A DNA stretch of 64,000 nt from Hyphomicrobiaceae bacterium (GTDB lineage Bacteria; Pseudomonadota; Alphaproteobacteria; Rhizobiales; Hyphomicrobiaceae): contig JALHOW010000001.1 of NCBI GenBank assembly GCA_022842785.1, positions 620,001 to 684,000 on the forward strand, given 5' to 3'. Made by a program: the position numbers and the translations under genes. Of the stretch, positions 17,948-27,600 are shown piece after piece (within the stretch, counting starts at the first letter, position 1; every line of letters begins with the position of its first letter). The notes under the pieces were generated by a model that made no database searches, was not told where the DNA came from, and saw only the letters and a list, made by a program, of their open reading frames with translations.

Positions 17948-19195
17948 TCAAATAGGTGCGACGGGTTCCTGGAGCGGCTTTGTGACAGCCATGCGATCCA
18001 GCGCCGCGAGAAACGAGCTGATACCGCTGCTACGGAGTGGGACGAATGGCTTGGCAGCATTGCGGCACAACCGCTTCACGGCAAGCGCGGCCTCGTGGCT
18101 CACGCAGTCGACTGGGAACACGACGGCATCCGCACGACTGATCAAGCCAGCGAGAAGCCCGTGGCGATCGTCGATGCCACCATCATGGAACAACATGGCG
18201 ATGCCCCTGGGCGCGGCGAGGGTCTTGAGACTGCTCTGCTGCTGAGGGCGCCCGCCGACGTAAAGGACGGCGACACTATCGAGGCGGTTAGTGGCGGCGA
18301 ACTCATGCGCGCCATCTGGAGTGGTGACGAGGCTCGCCTCGAGGGCTTCCAATTCCCCTTGCAGCAACTGCTCGCGCGCTTCCGCTGCTGCGCGGGCCTC
18401 GCCATCTTTCCGCGCATCCTCGACAAGGCGCGCCCAGCGCGCCTCGAGAGCAGTCCGCCGGCGCGTCTCGGCGCCTAGACGGAGTTCGAGATCGGCTACG
18501 AGGGCTTTGACCGTGGCCAGCTCGGATGGCGCCGATATGGCGTCACTGTCGACCACTTGTTCTGAAATGCGACGTGCTAGGAGTTGGTTCAGTTCACGAA
18601 TGGTGGCGTCCCTGCGTGATATGCCTTCGCGGAGATGTGCTTCCTGACGTTGCAGCTTTTCTTGAAGTCTGCCGTTCTCGGCCTCCAACTCGGTGAGCCG
18701 CCGGATGTCGACGCGATTGGCAGCGCCAACGAGATGCGAGAGCATGTGTACTTCGCCGAACATCCGGCGGACGAGTTCGTCCGACGCCTCGGGGTGTGTC
18801 AGGGCAGCCCAGTAGGCGCCCGGTATATCGCCGCGCGCCCGAGCGTCGTTCCAGAGACCGCCGAGATCAGCGGCATTCTTGGCTTTGCCAAACTGGTTGA
18901 TGGCCTGGCGATGACATCTGTCGAGCGCCTTATTCAGGAGCTTCCCGGCGACATCCGTCTGCCCGGCTACCGTGACACCCTTGCCGTGCAGTTCGTGATC
19001 GCAGACGCTGTCGGTAACGAAACCTGATTTTGCCAGGATGTGCCGAAGCTCGACCGTCGAGAGGCAGGTGCCAATGATCGAGCAATGGAGATAGCGTGAG
19101 AGTTCCCAGATCTTCGCTCGGCGCGGGACATGACGTGGGCCGTCCTTCGGCCGCTCCACCAGGACGAGTGGCGCAGACGTCAGCGGCAGGGGCAT
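17948..19195 (-). CDS. DUF2325 domain protein with central coiled coil
   Basis: The 415-residue protein has three parts. The N-terminal third has KIWELSRYLHCSIIGTCLS and a cysteine-histidine pair in SVCDHELHGKG. The middle third is a long charged coiled coil (ELEAENGRLQEKLQRQEAHL onward). The C-terminal DUF2325 domain starts at DSVAVLYVGGRPQQQ and includes HDGGIDDRHGLLAGLISRAD, VVFPVDCVSHEAALAVKRLC and FVPLRSSGISSFLAAL. DUF2325 has no established function that I know of. ATG 19195 is chosen; an in-frame TTG at 19255 would lengthen it by 20 residues, but the putative operator begins only 12 bases upstream of it. The gene has its own Mo-box-like element, so a molybdenum-related role is inferred. 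Confidence 0.8.
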   Translation of the reverse strand: MPLPLTSAPLVLVERPKDGPRHVPRRAKIWELSRYLHCSIIGTCLSTVELRHILAKSGFVTDSVCDHELHGKGVTVAGQTDVAGKLLNKALDRCHRQAINQFGKAKNAADLGGLWNDARARGDIPGAYWAALTHPEASDELVRRMFGEVHMLSHLVGAANRVDIRRLTELEAENGRLQEKLQRQEAHLREGISRRDATIRELNQLLARRISEQVVDSDAISAPSELATVKALVADLELRLGAETRRRTALEARWARLVEDARKDGEARAAAEAREQLLQGELEALEASLVTTPDGAHEFAATNRLDSVAVLYVGGRPQQQSSLKTLAAPRGIAMLFHDGGIDDRHGLLAGLISRADAVVFPVDCVSHEAALAVKRLCRNAAKPFVPLRSSGISSFLAALDRMAVTKPLQEPVAPI

Positions 19196-19266
19196 CGCCG
19201 ACGAGCGGCCGCTGAAGCGCGATCCTAGAACGGTTTTAGAGACATCAATCTTCAACGCCTGCTTCT

Positions 19267-19294
19267 CACGCTATATCCAATAGGATATAACGAA
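19267..19294 (-). promoter_or_regulatory. Predicted ModE operator (Mo-box) upstream of DUF2325 gene
   Basis: The plus strand reads CACGCTATATC, six bases, GATATAACGAA. The inner palindrome CGCTATAT, eight bases, ATATAACG differs from perfect symmetry at one position, and spacing equals that of the box at 17803. It lies 71 bases before ATG 19195 of the DUF2325 gene and about 210 bases before the divergent aldehyde dehydrogenase, so it could also affect that gene. Confidence 0.75.
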
Positions 19295-19507
19295 GGTGCC
19301 AGAACAGGCGCTGCCTGACAAGAGCGAAGATAGCGGCGGGGGTTCATGCCGGACCCGGAAGTGGTCCGGAAGTGGTATGACGAGTAACGCAATGAAATGG
19401 CCGCGACTTGGGTAGCGACGTCGGTATGCCGTGCCTGCCCGCGAGCGCAACAGCAGCCAAGGGATAGGGCGGCGCAGAAGGCGGCCTCTCCAATGAAGGA
19501 ACGAAAA

Positions 19508-20938
19508 ATGTCTCAGTATCCGGAGCTCAAACTCTACATCGGCGGCGAGTGGCGCAGCCGCGCAGGCCAGCCAGTGCTCAATCCCGCCGACGAGAGCGTG
19601 CTCGGCACTGTCCCGCACGCCACAACCGCGGATCTCGACGATGCGCTTGCCGCTGCAGAGAAGGGCTTCAAGATCTGGTCGCGCACGTCGCCCTCGGCGC
19701 GGGCCGAGCTCATCTACAAGGCGACTGCGCTGATCCGCCAGCGCGCCGAGGAGATGGCGGTTGCGATGACGCTCGAGCAGGGCAAGCCGATCGCCCAGGC
19801 GCGCCTCGAAATCGTTCGAGCAGCAGAGATCATTGAGTGGGACGCGCAGGAAGGTCGCCGCGTCTACGGCCGCATCATCCCAAGCGAGCCGGGCATGCGC
19901 CACTCGGTGCTGCGCCAGCCCATTGGTGTTGTCGCCGCCTTCTCTCCATGGAACTTCCCCTTCAGCTCACCGGCACGCAAGGTGGGTGGTGCGCTTGGTG
20001 CGGGTTGTTCGATCATCCTGAAGGCGTCAGAAGAGACGCCGGCTGGTGCCTTCCAACTCGTCAAGGCATTCGCGGATGCCGGCCTTCCTGCCGGCGTGCT
20101 CAATCTCGTGTTCGGTAAGCCGTCGGAGATCTCCGAATATTTGATCCCGCAGCCGTCAGTGAGGCTCATCACGTTCACTGGCTCCGTCCCGGTCGGCAAG
20201 CATCTCTCCGCGATGTGCGGCGCCCATATGAAGCCGGCAATCATGGAACTCGGCGGCCACTCGCCCGTCATCGTGTGCGACGACATCGATCCCGCCAAGG
20301 CCGGCGCGGCCTCGGCCATCGGGAAGTCGCGTAATGCCGGTCAGGTTTGCGTGTCGCCGACGCGCTTCTTCGTCGAAGAGAAGATCTACGACAAGTTCAC
20401 CGCAGCATTCACAGAGAAGGCTGCATCCCTCAAGGTCGGCAATGGCCTCGAACCATCGGTGCAGCTCGGCCCGCTCGCCAATGACCGGCGGATAGCCGCG
20501 ATGGAGATGTTCGTCGCCGACGCCAAAGCCAAGGGCGCGCGGATCACGACCGGTGGTGCGCGCATCGGTAACAATGGCTACTTCTTCCCGCTGACTGTCA
20601 TCGCCGATGTTCCGGATGACGCGCGCGCCATGCGCGAAGAGCCGTTCGGACCGCTGGCGCTGGTAAGCCGGGTCAAGAATCTCGACGAGGCTATCGAGAA
20701 GGCCAACTCCGTGCCCTACGGGCTCGCTGGCTACGCCTTCACCAACTCGGCGTCGAACGCCGAGCGGCTATCGCAGGAAATCGAGGTCGGCAACCTGTCG
20801 ATCAATCACTTCGTCGCATCGAGCGCCGAGACGCCATTCGGTGGCGTCAAGGACAGCGGTATCGGCCGCGAGGGCGGTGTCGAAGGGCTGCAGGGTTACA
20901 CGGTCGTGAAGAACGTCTCGCATCTCGCCACGCCATGA
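19508..20938 (+). CDS. NAD(P)-dependent aldehyde dehydrogenase, succinate-semialdehyde-like
   Basis: The 476-residue enzyme oxidises an aldehyde to an acid. The catalytic cysteine is Cys281 in GQVCVSPTRF and the general base Glu247 is in MELGGHSP. Cofactor-binding features include FSPWNFPFSSPARKVGGALG and FTGSVPVGKHL. EQGKPIAQA and the SSAETPFGGVKDSGIGREGG end are typical of the succinate-semialdehyde/glutarate-semialdehyde dehydrogenase group. ATG 19508 is preferred over 19397 and 19493 because GAAGGA at 19495-19500 is spaced well for it. It is a single-gene unit divergent from the DUF2325 gene and followed by a strong hairpin. Confidence 0.9.
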   Translation: MSQYPELKLYIGGEWRSRAGQPVLNPADESVLGTVPHATTADLDDALAAAEKGFKIWSRTSPSARAELIYKATALIRQRAEEMAVAMTLEQGKPIAQARLEIVRAAEIIEWDAQEGRRVYGRIIPSEPGMRHSVLRQPIGVVAAFSPWNFPFSSPARKVGGALGAGCSIILKASEETPAGAFQLVKAFADAGLPAGVLNLVFGKPSEISEYLIPQPSVRLITFTGSVPVGKHLSAMCGAHMKPAIMELGGHSPVIVCDDIDPAKAGAASAIGKSRNAGQVCVSPTRFFVEEKIYDKFTAAFTEKAASLKVGNGLEPSVQLGPLANDRRIAAMEMFVADAKAKGARITTGGARIGNNGYFFPLTVIADVPDDARAMREEPFGPLALVSRVKNLDEAIEKANSVPYGLAGYAFTNSASNAERLSQEIEVGNLSINHFVASSAETPFGGVKDSGIGREGGVEGLQGYTVVKNVSHLATP

Positions 20939-21320
20939 CGGCCACGTTCGCATGGGCTTCGGATGCCCATGCGAACCGATAGTGTGGCGTAGCGGACACC
21001 GGCTGCCACCTGCGGGATAGTGCTGACCCTCGGGCGGATCCGAGGGTGAACTATTGCGGTTGTTCGCCCGGGAATTATTAGGCAATAACAATCACATAGG
21101 TGTGCCTATATTCGGCCTGTCCGGTGGGCCAGATTACGATCGAGGCGTCGAATGCCTTCGTTGCGGGTGAACTAACCTACATTCCAGGCGCGCCAACGTG
21201 CCCGCTGGCGGTGACGCCCAAAACCGGCTACGCACCCGGAAACACGAGACCATTGGCGACGTACGCCCGCAGCTCCATTTGGGGCCGGCGCGCCGCCTAT
21301 ATTTGAAAAGCTACCCAATC
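20939..21320 (+). other. Intergenic stretch between aldehyde dehydrogenase and helicase
   Basis: About 380 bases contain a perfect 11-base-pair hairpin just after the aldehyde dehydrogenase and then no supportable gene. A short open frame at 21100-21306 has no recognisable domain or good ribosome-binding site. The segment before 21321 probably holds the helicase promoter and a long leader, as is common for cold-inducible DEAD-box genes, but I see no specific element. Confidence 0.5.
20947..20975 (+). terminator. Hairpin after aldehyde dehydrogenase gene
   Basis: TTCGCATGGGC and GCCCATGCGAA form a perfect 11-base-pair stem around a 7-base loop, starting 8 bases after the stop codon. No T-run follows, so it may slow decay or aid termination rather than be a classical intrinsic terminator. 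Confidence 0.55.
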
Positions 21321-23348
21321 ATGACCTTCCCGTCAGTCCATCCAGCGCTCGGGCGCGCACTTGTCGCGCGTGGCTATACGGTCCCGACCTCCGTGCAGCT
21401 CGCTGTCCTCGAGTCCAACACGGCGGGGCGTGATTTGCTCGTCTCGGCTCAGACCGGCTCTGGGAAAACGGTGGCCTTTGGACTTGCCATAGCCCCGACG
21501 CTGCTCGGAGAAGAGCAACGTCTCGCGCAGGCCGCCGAGCCGCTGGCCCTGGTTATCGCCCCCACGCGTGAGCTTGCCATGCAAGTGCAGCGCGAGCTCG
21601 ACTGGCTCTATGCCGACACAGGCGCGCGCATCATTACGTGCGTCGGCGGCATGGACGCGCGCGCGGAAGCGCGCCAGCTCAGCAATGGTGCTCATATCGT
21701 GGTCGGTACGCCCGGACGCTTGCGTGACCACTTGGAACGGCACCGTCTTGACCTGACCAAGCTCGCTGCCGTTGTGCTCGACGAGGCGGACGAGATGCTC
21801 GATCTCGGTTTCCGCGAGGATCTGGAATTCATCCTCGACGCAACGCCTGCAAGCCGCCAGACACTTATGTTTTCGGCCACCATGCCGCGCGACATCGAAA
21901 CGATGGCCAGGCGCTACCAGCGCGACGCCGTTCGCATCGAGACCGTGAGGCGTAACGAGCAGCACGCCGACATCGACTATCGTGCAATTCGCGTTGTGCC
22001 GAGCGACACCGAGAATGCTGTCGTCAATGTGCTCCGGCTGCATGAGGCAAGCGCCGCGATCGTGTTCTGCTCGACGCGGGAAGCCGTGAAGCGGACGCAT
22101 GCGCGTCTGGTGGAGCGCGGTTTCTCCGCCGTTGCCCTTTCAGGAGAGTTGACCCAGCTCGAGCGGACGCACGCGCTGCAGGCTCTGCGTGATGGCCGCG
22201 CTCGTGTTCTCGTGGCGACGGATGTGGCGGCGCGCGGATTGGATTTGCCGGCTCTCGCGCTCGTTATTCACGCCGATCTCCCTAATGATGCCGAGACGCT
22301 TCTTCATCGCTCAGGCCGCACGGGCCGGGCCGGCAACAAGGGCTTGTGTGTGATGATCGTGCCGTTCAACCGCCGGCGCAAAGCGGATGCGCTGCTGGCT
22401 GGTGCGAAGCTCAAGGTCACGTGGGGGCCGGCACCTACGCCAGAGGAAATCCGCGCACGTGATCAGGAGCGGTTTCTGGCCAGCTCGATTTTCACTGATG
22501 CCGCGACCGAAGACGACATGAAGCTTGCGCAAGTGTTGCAGGGCGGGCGCACGGCAGACGAGATTGCACTTGCCCTGGTCCGCTTGCACCGTGCTCAGCT
22601 GCCCGCACCGGAAGATCTGGCCGAGGATACCGGCCCGCCGCCGCGGCACAGTGATCGTGTGCGGGCACCGCGGGAGCGGTTCGAGCGTCGTCAAGATCGC
22701 ACTCATGCCTCAAAAGATTGGGCGCCAAAGGATCGGGCTCCGCACGATCGCGACGAGCGCGCGAGCGGGCGCGATAGCCGCCCTCAGCGTCCAGCGCGGG
22801 ACCTTGGCCGCGAGATGGTTTGGTTCCGGGTTGATATCGGACGTGAGCGCAACGCCGATCCCCGATGGCTGCTGCCGCTCCTATGCCGGGCCGGCGATGT
22901 GACGAAGGCCGAGATCGGCGCCATCAAGATTTTCGATCGCGACACGCGCTTTCAGATCGCTGCGGAGTTCGCCGACAAGTTCGCGGACGCCGCGCGTTCG
23001 ATGAAGCCCAACGAGGGGCGGATCTCGCGGATCGGCGCATCCATGGGAGACGATGCTGGTGCGCGGGGCAAGCCGTCGCACGCAGGCCGGCCACGGAACA
23101 ACGACGAGGCAAAAGCCGAAACCTCGCCCGATCCTGAAACGATTCCCCGCGCGAAGACGCCCTGGCGGGATCGGAACAATGGGAAAGCCGACGGTCGTCC
23201 CCATCGTAAGGGTGACTCGCCGAGATCCCATGCCAACGGCGCCAAGCCATACGCAGGTTCGTCGAAGTCACATGGCGCGCAAGATCCCGCAGCCAAATTT
23301 GCTCATAAGAAGAAGCCAAAGAAGCACCGGGCCCCTCCGCAGAGCTAA
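21321..23348 (+). CDS. DEAD-box ATP-dependent RNA helicase with DbpA-type RNA-binding domain
   Basis: The 675-residue protein unwinds RNA. All helicase motifs are present: Q-motif region YTVPTSVQLAVLES, motif I AQTGSGKT, Ia PTRELAMQV, TPGRLRDH, motif II DEAD in VVLDEADEMLDLG, motif III SAT, and motif VI HRSGRTGRAG. A charged, arginine-rich linker of about 90 residues follows, then a DbpA/CsdA-type RNA-binding domain (MVWFRVDIGRERNADPRWLL, and AEIGAIKIFDRDTRFQIA), then a long basic, disordered tail ending in KKKPKKHRAPP. ATG 21321 is chosen from a longer frame because it starts the canonical N-terminus. Likely roles are ribosome assembly or cold adaptation. Confidence 0.92.
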   Translation: MTFPSVHPALGRALVARGYTVPTSVQLAVLESNTAGRDLLVSAQTGSGKTVAFGLAIAPTLLGEEQRLAQAAEPLALVIAPTRELAMQVQRELDWLYADTGARIITCVGGMDARAEARQLSNGAHIVVGTPGRLRDHLERHRLDLTKLAAVVLDEADEMLDLGFREDLEFILDATPASRQTLMFSATMPRDIETMARRYQRDAVRIETVRRNEQHADIDYRAIRVVPSDTENAVVNVLRLHEASAAIVFCSTREAVKRTHARLVERGFSAVALSGELTQLERTHALQALRDGRARVLVATDVAARGLDLPALALVIHADLPNDAETLLHRSGRTGRAGNKGLCVMIVPFNRRRKADALLAGAKLKVTWGPAPTPEEIRARDQERFLASSIFTDAATEDDMKLAQVLQGGRTADEIALALVRLHRAQLPAPEDLAEDTGPPPRHSDRVRAPRERFERRQDRTHASKDWAPKDRAPHDRDERASGRDSRPQRPARDLGREMVWFRVDIGRERNADPRWLLPLLCRAGDVTKAEIGAIKIFDRDTRFQIAAEFADKFADAARSMKPNEGRISRIGASMGDDAGARGKPSHAGRPRNNDEAKAETSPDPETIPRAKTPWRDRNNGKADGRPHRKGDSPRSHANGAKPYAGSSKSHGAQDPAAKFAHKKKPKKHRAPPQS

Positions 23349-23586
23349 GTAACGTCTGTCAGATCTGAACGCCTATGACGCGATGCGGATTGGTGGGTTG
23401 GTGGTTACAGACCACCGCGCTCGCCCAACGGCGCGGAATTATAGCAGAATTTCAATGCCTTTCCGGACGGCATGAAATCTGCGGCGTGGCATGGCGCGGC
23501 TTCGCAGCGCGCCTCGCCGCCCGTCTCATACGTGAGGCGCTGCACCGCCCAGGTCTTCAATCAAGCACCAGGGAAAGGAGCTCTCC

Positions 23587-24270
23587 ATGTCGATCTCAGC
23601 CAAGATCCGCTCTCCCTACGTGAATGTTCTGGCTGCTCTGGTCATGAGTCTCGGAGCGGCTGCTCCGGCATCTCCGAGTTTTGCACGTGGCGGAGGTGGC
23701 GGACACGCCGCGCCATTCCATGCTGCTCCGTCGGTCATGCCGCAGTTTGGCAGCCACGCGGAAATGCCCGTGCACGGCGGGGCTGCCACACAGTTGAGCA
23801 GCCCGCGCGCTGATGAGAGTGCGGCTCGCTCGCACGAGCCTCACCACGATCATCACATGCCGCCCCCATCGAAGGGGAACCCGCCCCCCACAACCACGAC
23901 GGTCGATACGCCGCTCGATCCATTGAGCAGTCTACCACCCACGACGAACGCGGCTGCCCCAGACACGATCCCGCCGCCGGCATCGACGAGTACGACCGCC
24001 AGTACAGCTCCCCGACAATCGGATACGCTCAACACGCCCACCGCCACGGGTGGCACGCTCGTCGCGGATCCCAATACTGGCGGTGGTGGCGATACGCTTG
24101 CCGCGTGCATGTCGTTCTGGAAGGCGGACTCGCACATGACCACGGTTGAGTGGCACGACACCTGCGTCCGCACGCTCAACGGCCTGGATGCCGGAGGTGG
24201 CGTAACCGATAACCTCGCCCCTACGCACCCCGTGCATCATGCAGTTACGGCTCGTCACAGCACGAACTGA
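23587..24270 (+). CDS. Secreted Pro/Thr-rich hypothetical protein
   Basis: This 227-residue protein has a signal peptide (NVLAALVMSLGAAAPASPSF) followed by a glycine-histidine-rich stretch and a long low-complexity region rich in proline, threonine and alanine. Near residue 175 there is a compact conserved-looking motif, ACMSFWKADSHMTTVEWHDT followed by a second cysteine, that recurs in my memory of small exported rhizobial proteins. Paired cysteines there could form a disulfide. A good ribosome-binding site, AAGGAGCTC, stands before ATG 23587. The function is unknown. It is convergent with the RND operon. Confidence 0.7.
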   Translation: MSISAKIRSPYVNVLAALVMSLGAAAPASPSFARGGGGGHAAPFHAAPSVMPQFGSHAEMPVHGGAATQLSSPRADESAARSHEPHHDHHMPPPSKGNPPPTTTTVDTPLDPLSSLPPTTNAAAPDTIPPPASTSTTASTAPRQSDTLNTPTATGGTLVADPNTGGGGDTLAACMSFWKADSHMTTVEWHDTCVRTLNGLDAGGGVTDNLAPTHPVHHAVTARHSTN

Positions 24271-24331
24271 GAAGCATTTGTCGCTCCGGATGGCGGCTCG
24301 ACGCGCGGGCAGAAACCTGCGCGCCGGGCCG

Positions 24332-24643
24332 TCATGGCTTCAGAGCGGAGCAATTGCGATAGCCGGCCTCAAGGCAGCCCTCGACGCGCAAGCTCGTGCG
24401 CAGGTGCATGACGAGCCATCCACCAACAAGCAAGAGGACAATCAAAACCACCGCTGCGGCGAGGTTCTGCCGCATACGCGTGCGGTCTTCCTCGATGATG
24501 GCATTCCGCGCATTCGAGGCGGCGTCGATGTTTCCTGGAGCCGAAGGCGTGGATCTTCGTTTGAAGGGGATGATATGCACACCCGTAGCATCCTCCCCGA
24601 CGCGCTGCTCGCGATCATCCTTCTGAGAGTGCCGTCGTCGCAT
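24332..24643 (-). CDS. Small single-pass membrane protein at end of RND operon
   Basis: This 103-residue protein has a basic N-terminal half, one membrane helix (AAAVVLIVLLLVGGWLVM) and a short tail with two cysteines, VEGCLEAGYRNC. Its start lies 14 bases downstream of the RND pump stop on the same strand, so it is probably co-translated with the efflux genes. The tail CLEAGYRNC resembles small membrane proteins of unknown function in related bacteria. It may be an accessory to the pump. Confidence 0.65.
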   Translation of the reverse strand: MRRRHSQKDDREQRVGEDATGVHIIPFKRRSTPSAPGNIDAASNARNAIIEEDRTRMRQNLAAAVVLIVLLLVGGWLVMHLRTSLRVEGCLEAGYRNCSALKP

Positions 24644-24657
24644 GGTGTTGCCGTGGC

Positions 24658-27600
24658 TCAGTGAACGCGCGCTGAATGCCGGACAGCATCGCTATGATCG
24701 TTTGCGGTTGCCGCTTCCGATCCGCCGCCGCCGAGATAACTGCTTAGGCGGTCGAGGTATATGTAGATGACGGGTGTCGTGAAGAGCGTCAGCGCCTGGC
24801 TTACGATGAGCCCGCCGACCATCGCATAGCCGAGCGGCTGGCGGATCTCTGCGCCGGTTCCAGCGCCAAGCATGAGCGGGATGGCGCCGAGGAGCGCCGC
24901 CATGGTTGTCATCATGATGGGCCTGAAGCGAAGCAAGGCGGCGCGGCGGATCGCCTCCTCCGGCTTCAGATGCTCTTCCCGTTCGGCACTGATGGCGAAA
25001 TCGACCATCATGATACCGTTCTTCTTCACGATGCCGATGAGCAGGATAATGCCGATCATCGCGACGAGACTGAAGTCGAAACCAAACAGCATCAACGTGG
25101 CGATCGCTCCAGCTCCCGCTGACGGCAGCGTCGAAAGGATCGTGAGTGGATGAATGTAGCTCTCATAGAGAATGCCGAGCACCAAATACACGACGAAGAG
25201 CGCGGCGGCGATCAGCATGGGCACGGTCTTCAGTGAATCTTGCAGCGCCTGCGCATTGCCCTGGAAAGTGCCGATGAGCGTCGCCGGCATCTGCATCTCA
25301 CGAACGGCATTCTGGATGGACTCCGTCGCAGTCCCAAGCGAAGCGCCCCGCGCGAGATTGAAGCTTATGGTGACCGCAGGAAACTGCCCTTGATGGCTGA
25401 TCGACAGAGGTTTCGTGAGCAGCGTTGTCCAGCTTGCGAAGGCTGACATCGGGACTTGAGCACCCGTCGTCGGGGATTTGACGTAGATCTTGTCCAGACT
25501 GTCCACGCGCCCCTGGAGATCCGGCAGGATCTCCAGCACGACGTGATAGCTGTTCTGCTGTGTGAAGTACTGCGCGACCTGACGCTGTCCGAAGGCATCA
25601 TAGAGCGTGTCATCGATCAGTTGCGGAGTGATCCCATATCGGGAGGCCTGGGCGCGATCGATAGCGATCGTGAGCGCCGTCCCCGACATTTGCTGATCAG
25701 TCGCCACATCACGCAAGCCCGGGATGGACTGCAGCTTCTGAAGTACGCGCGGCGCCCAGGTATTCAGTTCATCGAGATCAGAGTCCTGCAGCGTGTACTG
25801 AAATTGCGTGCGCGAGGCGCGTCCGCCGATGTTGACGTCCTGCGCAGCCTGCAGGAAGAGGCGCGCCCCTTCGACCTTGTCCAGCTGCGGCCGAAGACGC
25901 GAGATAACCTCGGCGGCTGATGCATCACGTTCGTCCTTCGGTTTGAGGGTGATGAAGAACCGCCCGTTGTTCGCTGCCGACGTGCCGCCGCCCGAGCCAA
26001 CGGACATGGCGTAGGAGGCAACGGCGGGATCCGCACCGACGATCTTGCCGAGCGCCTCCTGTCGTCGCATCATCTCGGCAAAGGAGACGTCCTGCCCGGC
26101 CTCGGAAACGCCGGTGATAAAGCCCGTGTCCTGCTGCGGGAAGAAGCCCTTGGGAATGATGGCGAAGAGGTATCCCGTAGTGAGCAGCGTCATTAGAAAC
26201 ACGCACAGGGTCATGAACCTGTGCCGGAGGACGCCGTCCAATGCACGCTCGTAGGCGTGCAGCATCCCATCGAACATGCGCTCCGTCGCCGCGTAGAAGC
26301 GCCCGTGCCTCGCGTCCGCTTCGCGTTTCAGAAAGCGCGAGGCCATCATCGGCGTCAGCGTGAGCGCCACGAACGCCGACACCGCAATGCACATGCTGAC
26401 GGTCACGGCGAACTCGCGGAAGAGCCGACCTATGATGCCACCGAGAAGAAGGAGCGGAATGAATACAGCGATCAGCGAGAGGCTGATGGAAATGATCGTG
26501 AAGCCGATCTCGCCTGCTCCTTTGAAGGCAGCCTCCCGAGGTCCCATGCCATCCTCGATATGACGCACGATGTTCTCGAGCATGACGATGGCGTCATCGA
26601 CGACGAAGCCCACCGAGATCGTCAGCGCCATCAGAGAAATGTTGTCGAGGCTATAGCCGACGACATACATGAGCCCCGCTGTGCCGAGGAGTGAGAGCGG
26701 AACAGTCACGCTTGGAATGACTGTCGCCCAGAATGTCCTCAGGAAGAGGAATATCACGCCGACGACGCAGCCGATGGTCAGGAGCAGCGTGAGCTGTACG
26801 TCATTGACGGACGCACGGATCGTCTGCGTGCGGTCGCTCAGGAGATCGACATGAACCGAGCTCGGGATCGCGTTTCTCAACCTTGGCAGTTCGGTCTTTA
26901 TGCGATCGACCGTATCGATGACGTTAGCGCCCGGCTGCTTGAAGACGATGAGAAACACGCCGCGCTTGCCGGAAGCCCACGCGGCTTTCGTCGTGTCTTC
27001 AGGGCCAGGGACAGCCTGACCGATATCGCGGATACGCAGCGGCGCGCCGTTGCGGTACGCAATGATCACGTCGTTCCAGTCGTTGGCGGTGGTCAGCTGG
27101 TCATTGGCATAGATGGTGAAGCTGCGTGGATCACCGTTGATGTTGCCTTTCGGTGCGTTGACGGTCGTCACTTCGATCTGCGCGCGCACGTCTTCGAGTG
27201 AGAGGCTCTTGGCGACGAGCTTGGCCGGATCGATCTGAATGCGAATGGAGGGCTTCTGTTCGCCGCCGATCGTGACGAGGCCGACGCCAGGGAGCTGGCT
27301 GATCTGCTGTGCGAGCTTGATGTCCGCATTGTCGTCGAGATCGGTGAGCGGCAGAACGTCCGATGTTACCGATATGATGAGGATGGGAGAGTCCGCTGGA
27401 TTGACTTTGCGATAGGTCGGCGGTGAGGGCAGATTGCGCGGCAATTGCCCCGAGGCTGCGTTGATGGCCGCCTGGATGTCGTTAGCTGCGCCGTCAATAT
27501 TGCGATCGAGATCGAACTGCACGACGATCGTGGTCGCGCCGAGCCCCGATGTCGACGTCGTCTGCGCCACACCCGGGATCTGCGCGAATTGCCGTTCAAG

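Noticed and set aside
21100-21306. 68-codon frame upstream of the helicase
   Set aside because: Poor start context and no family resemblance; more likely leader sequence.
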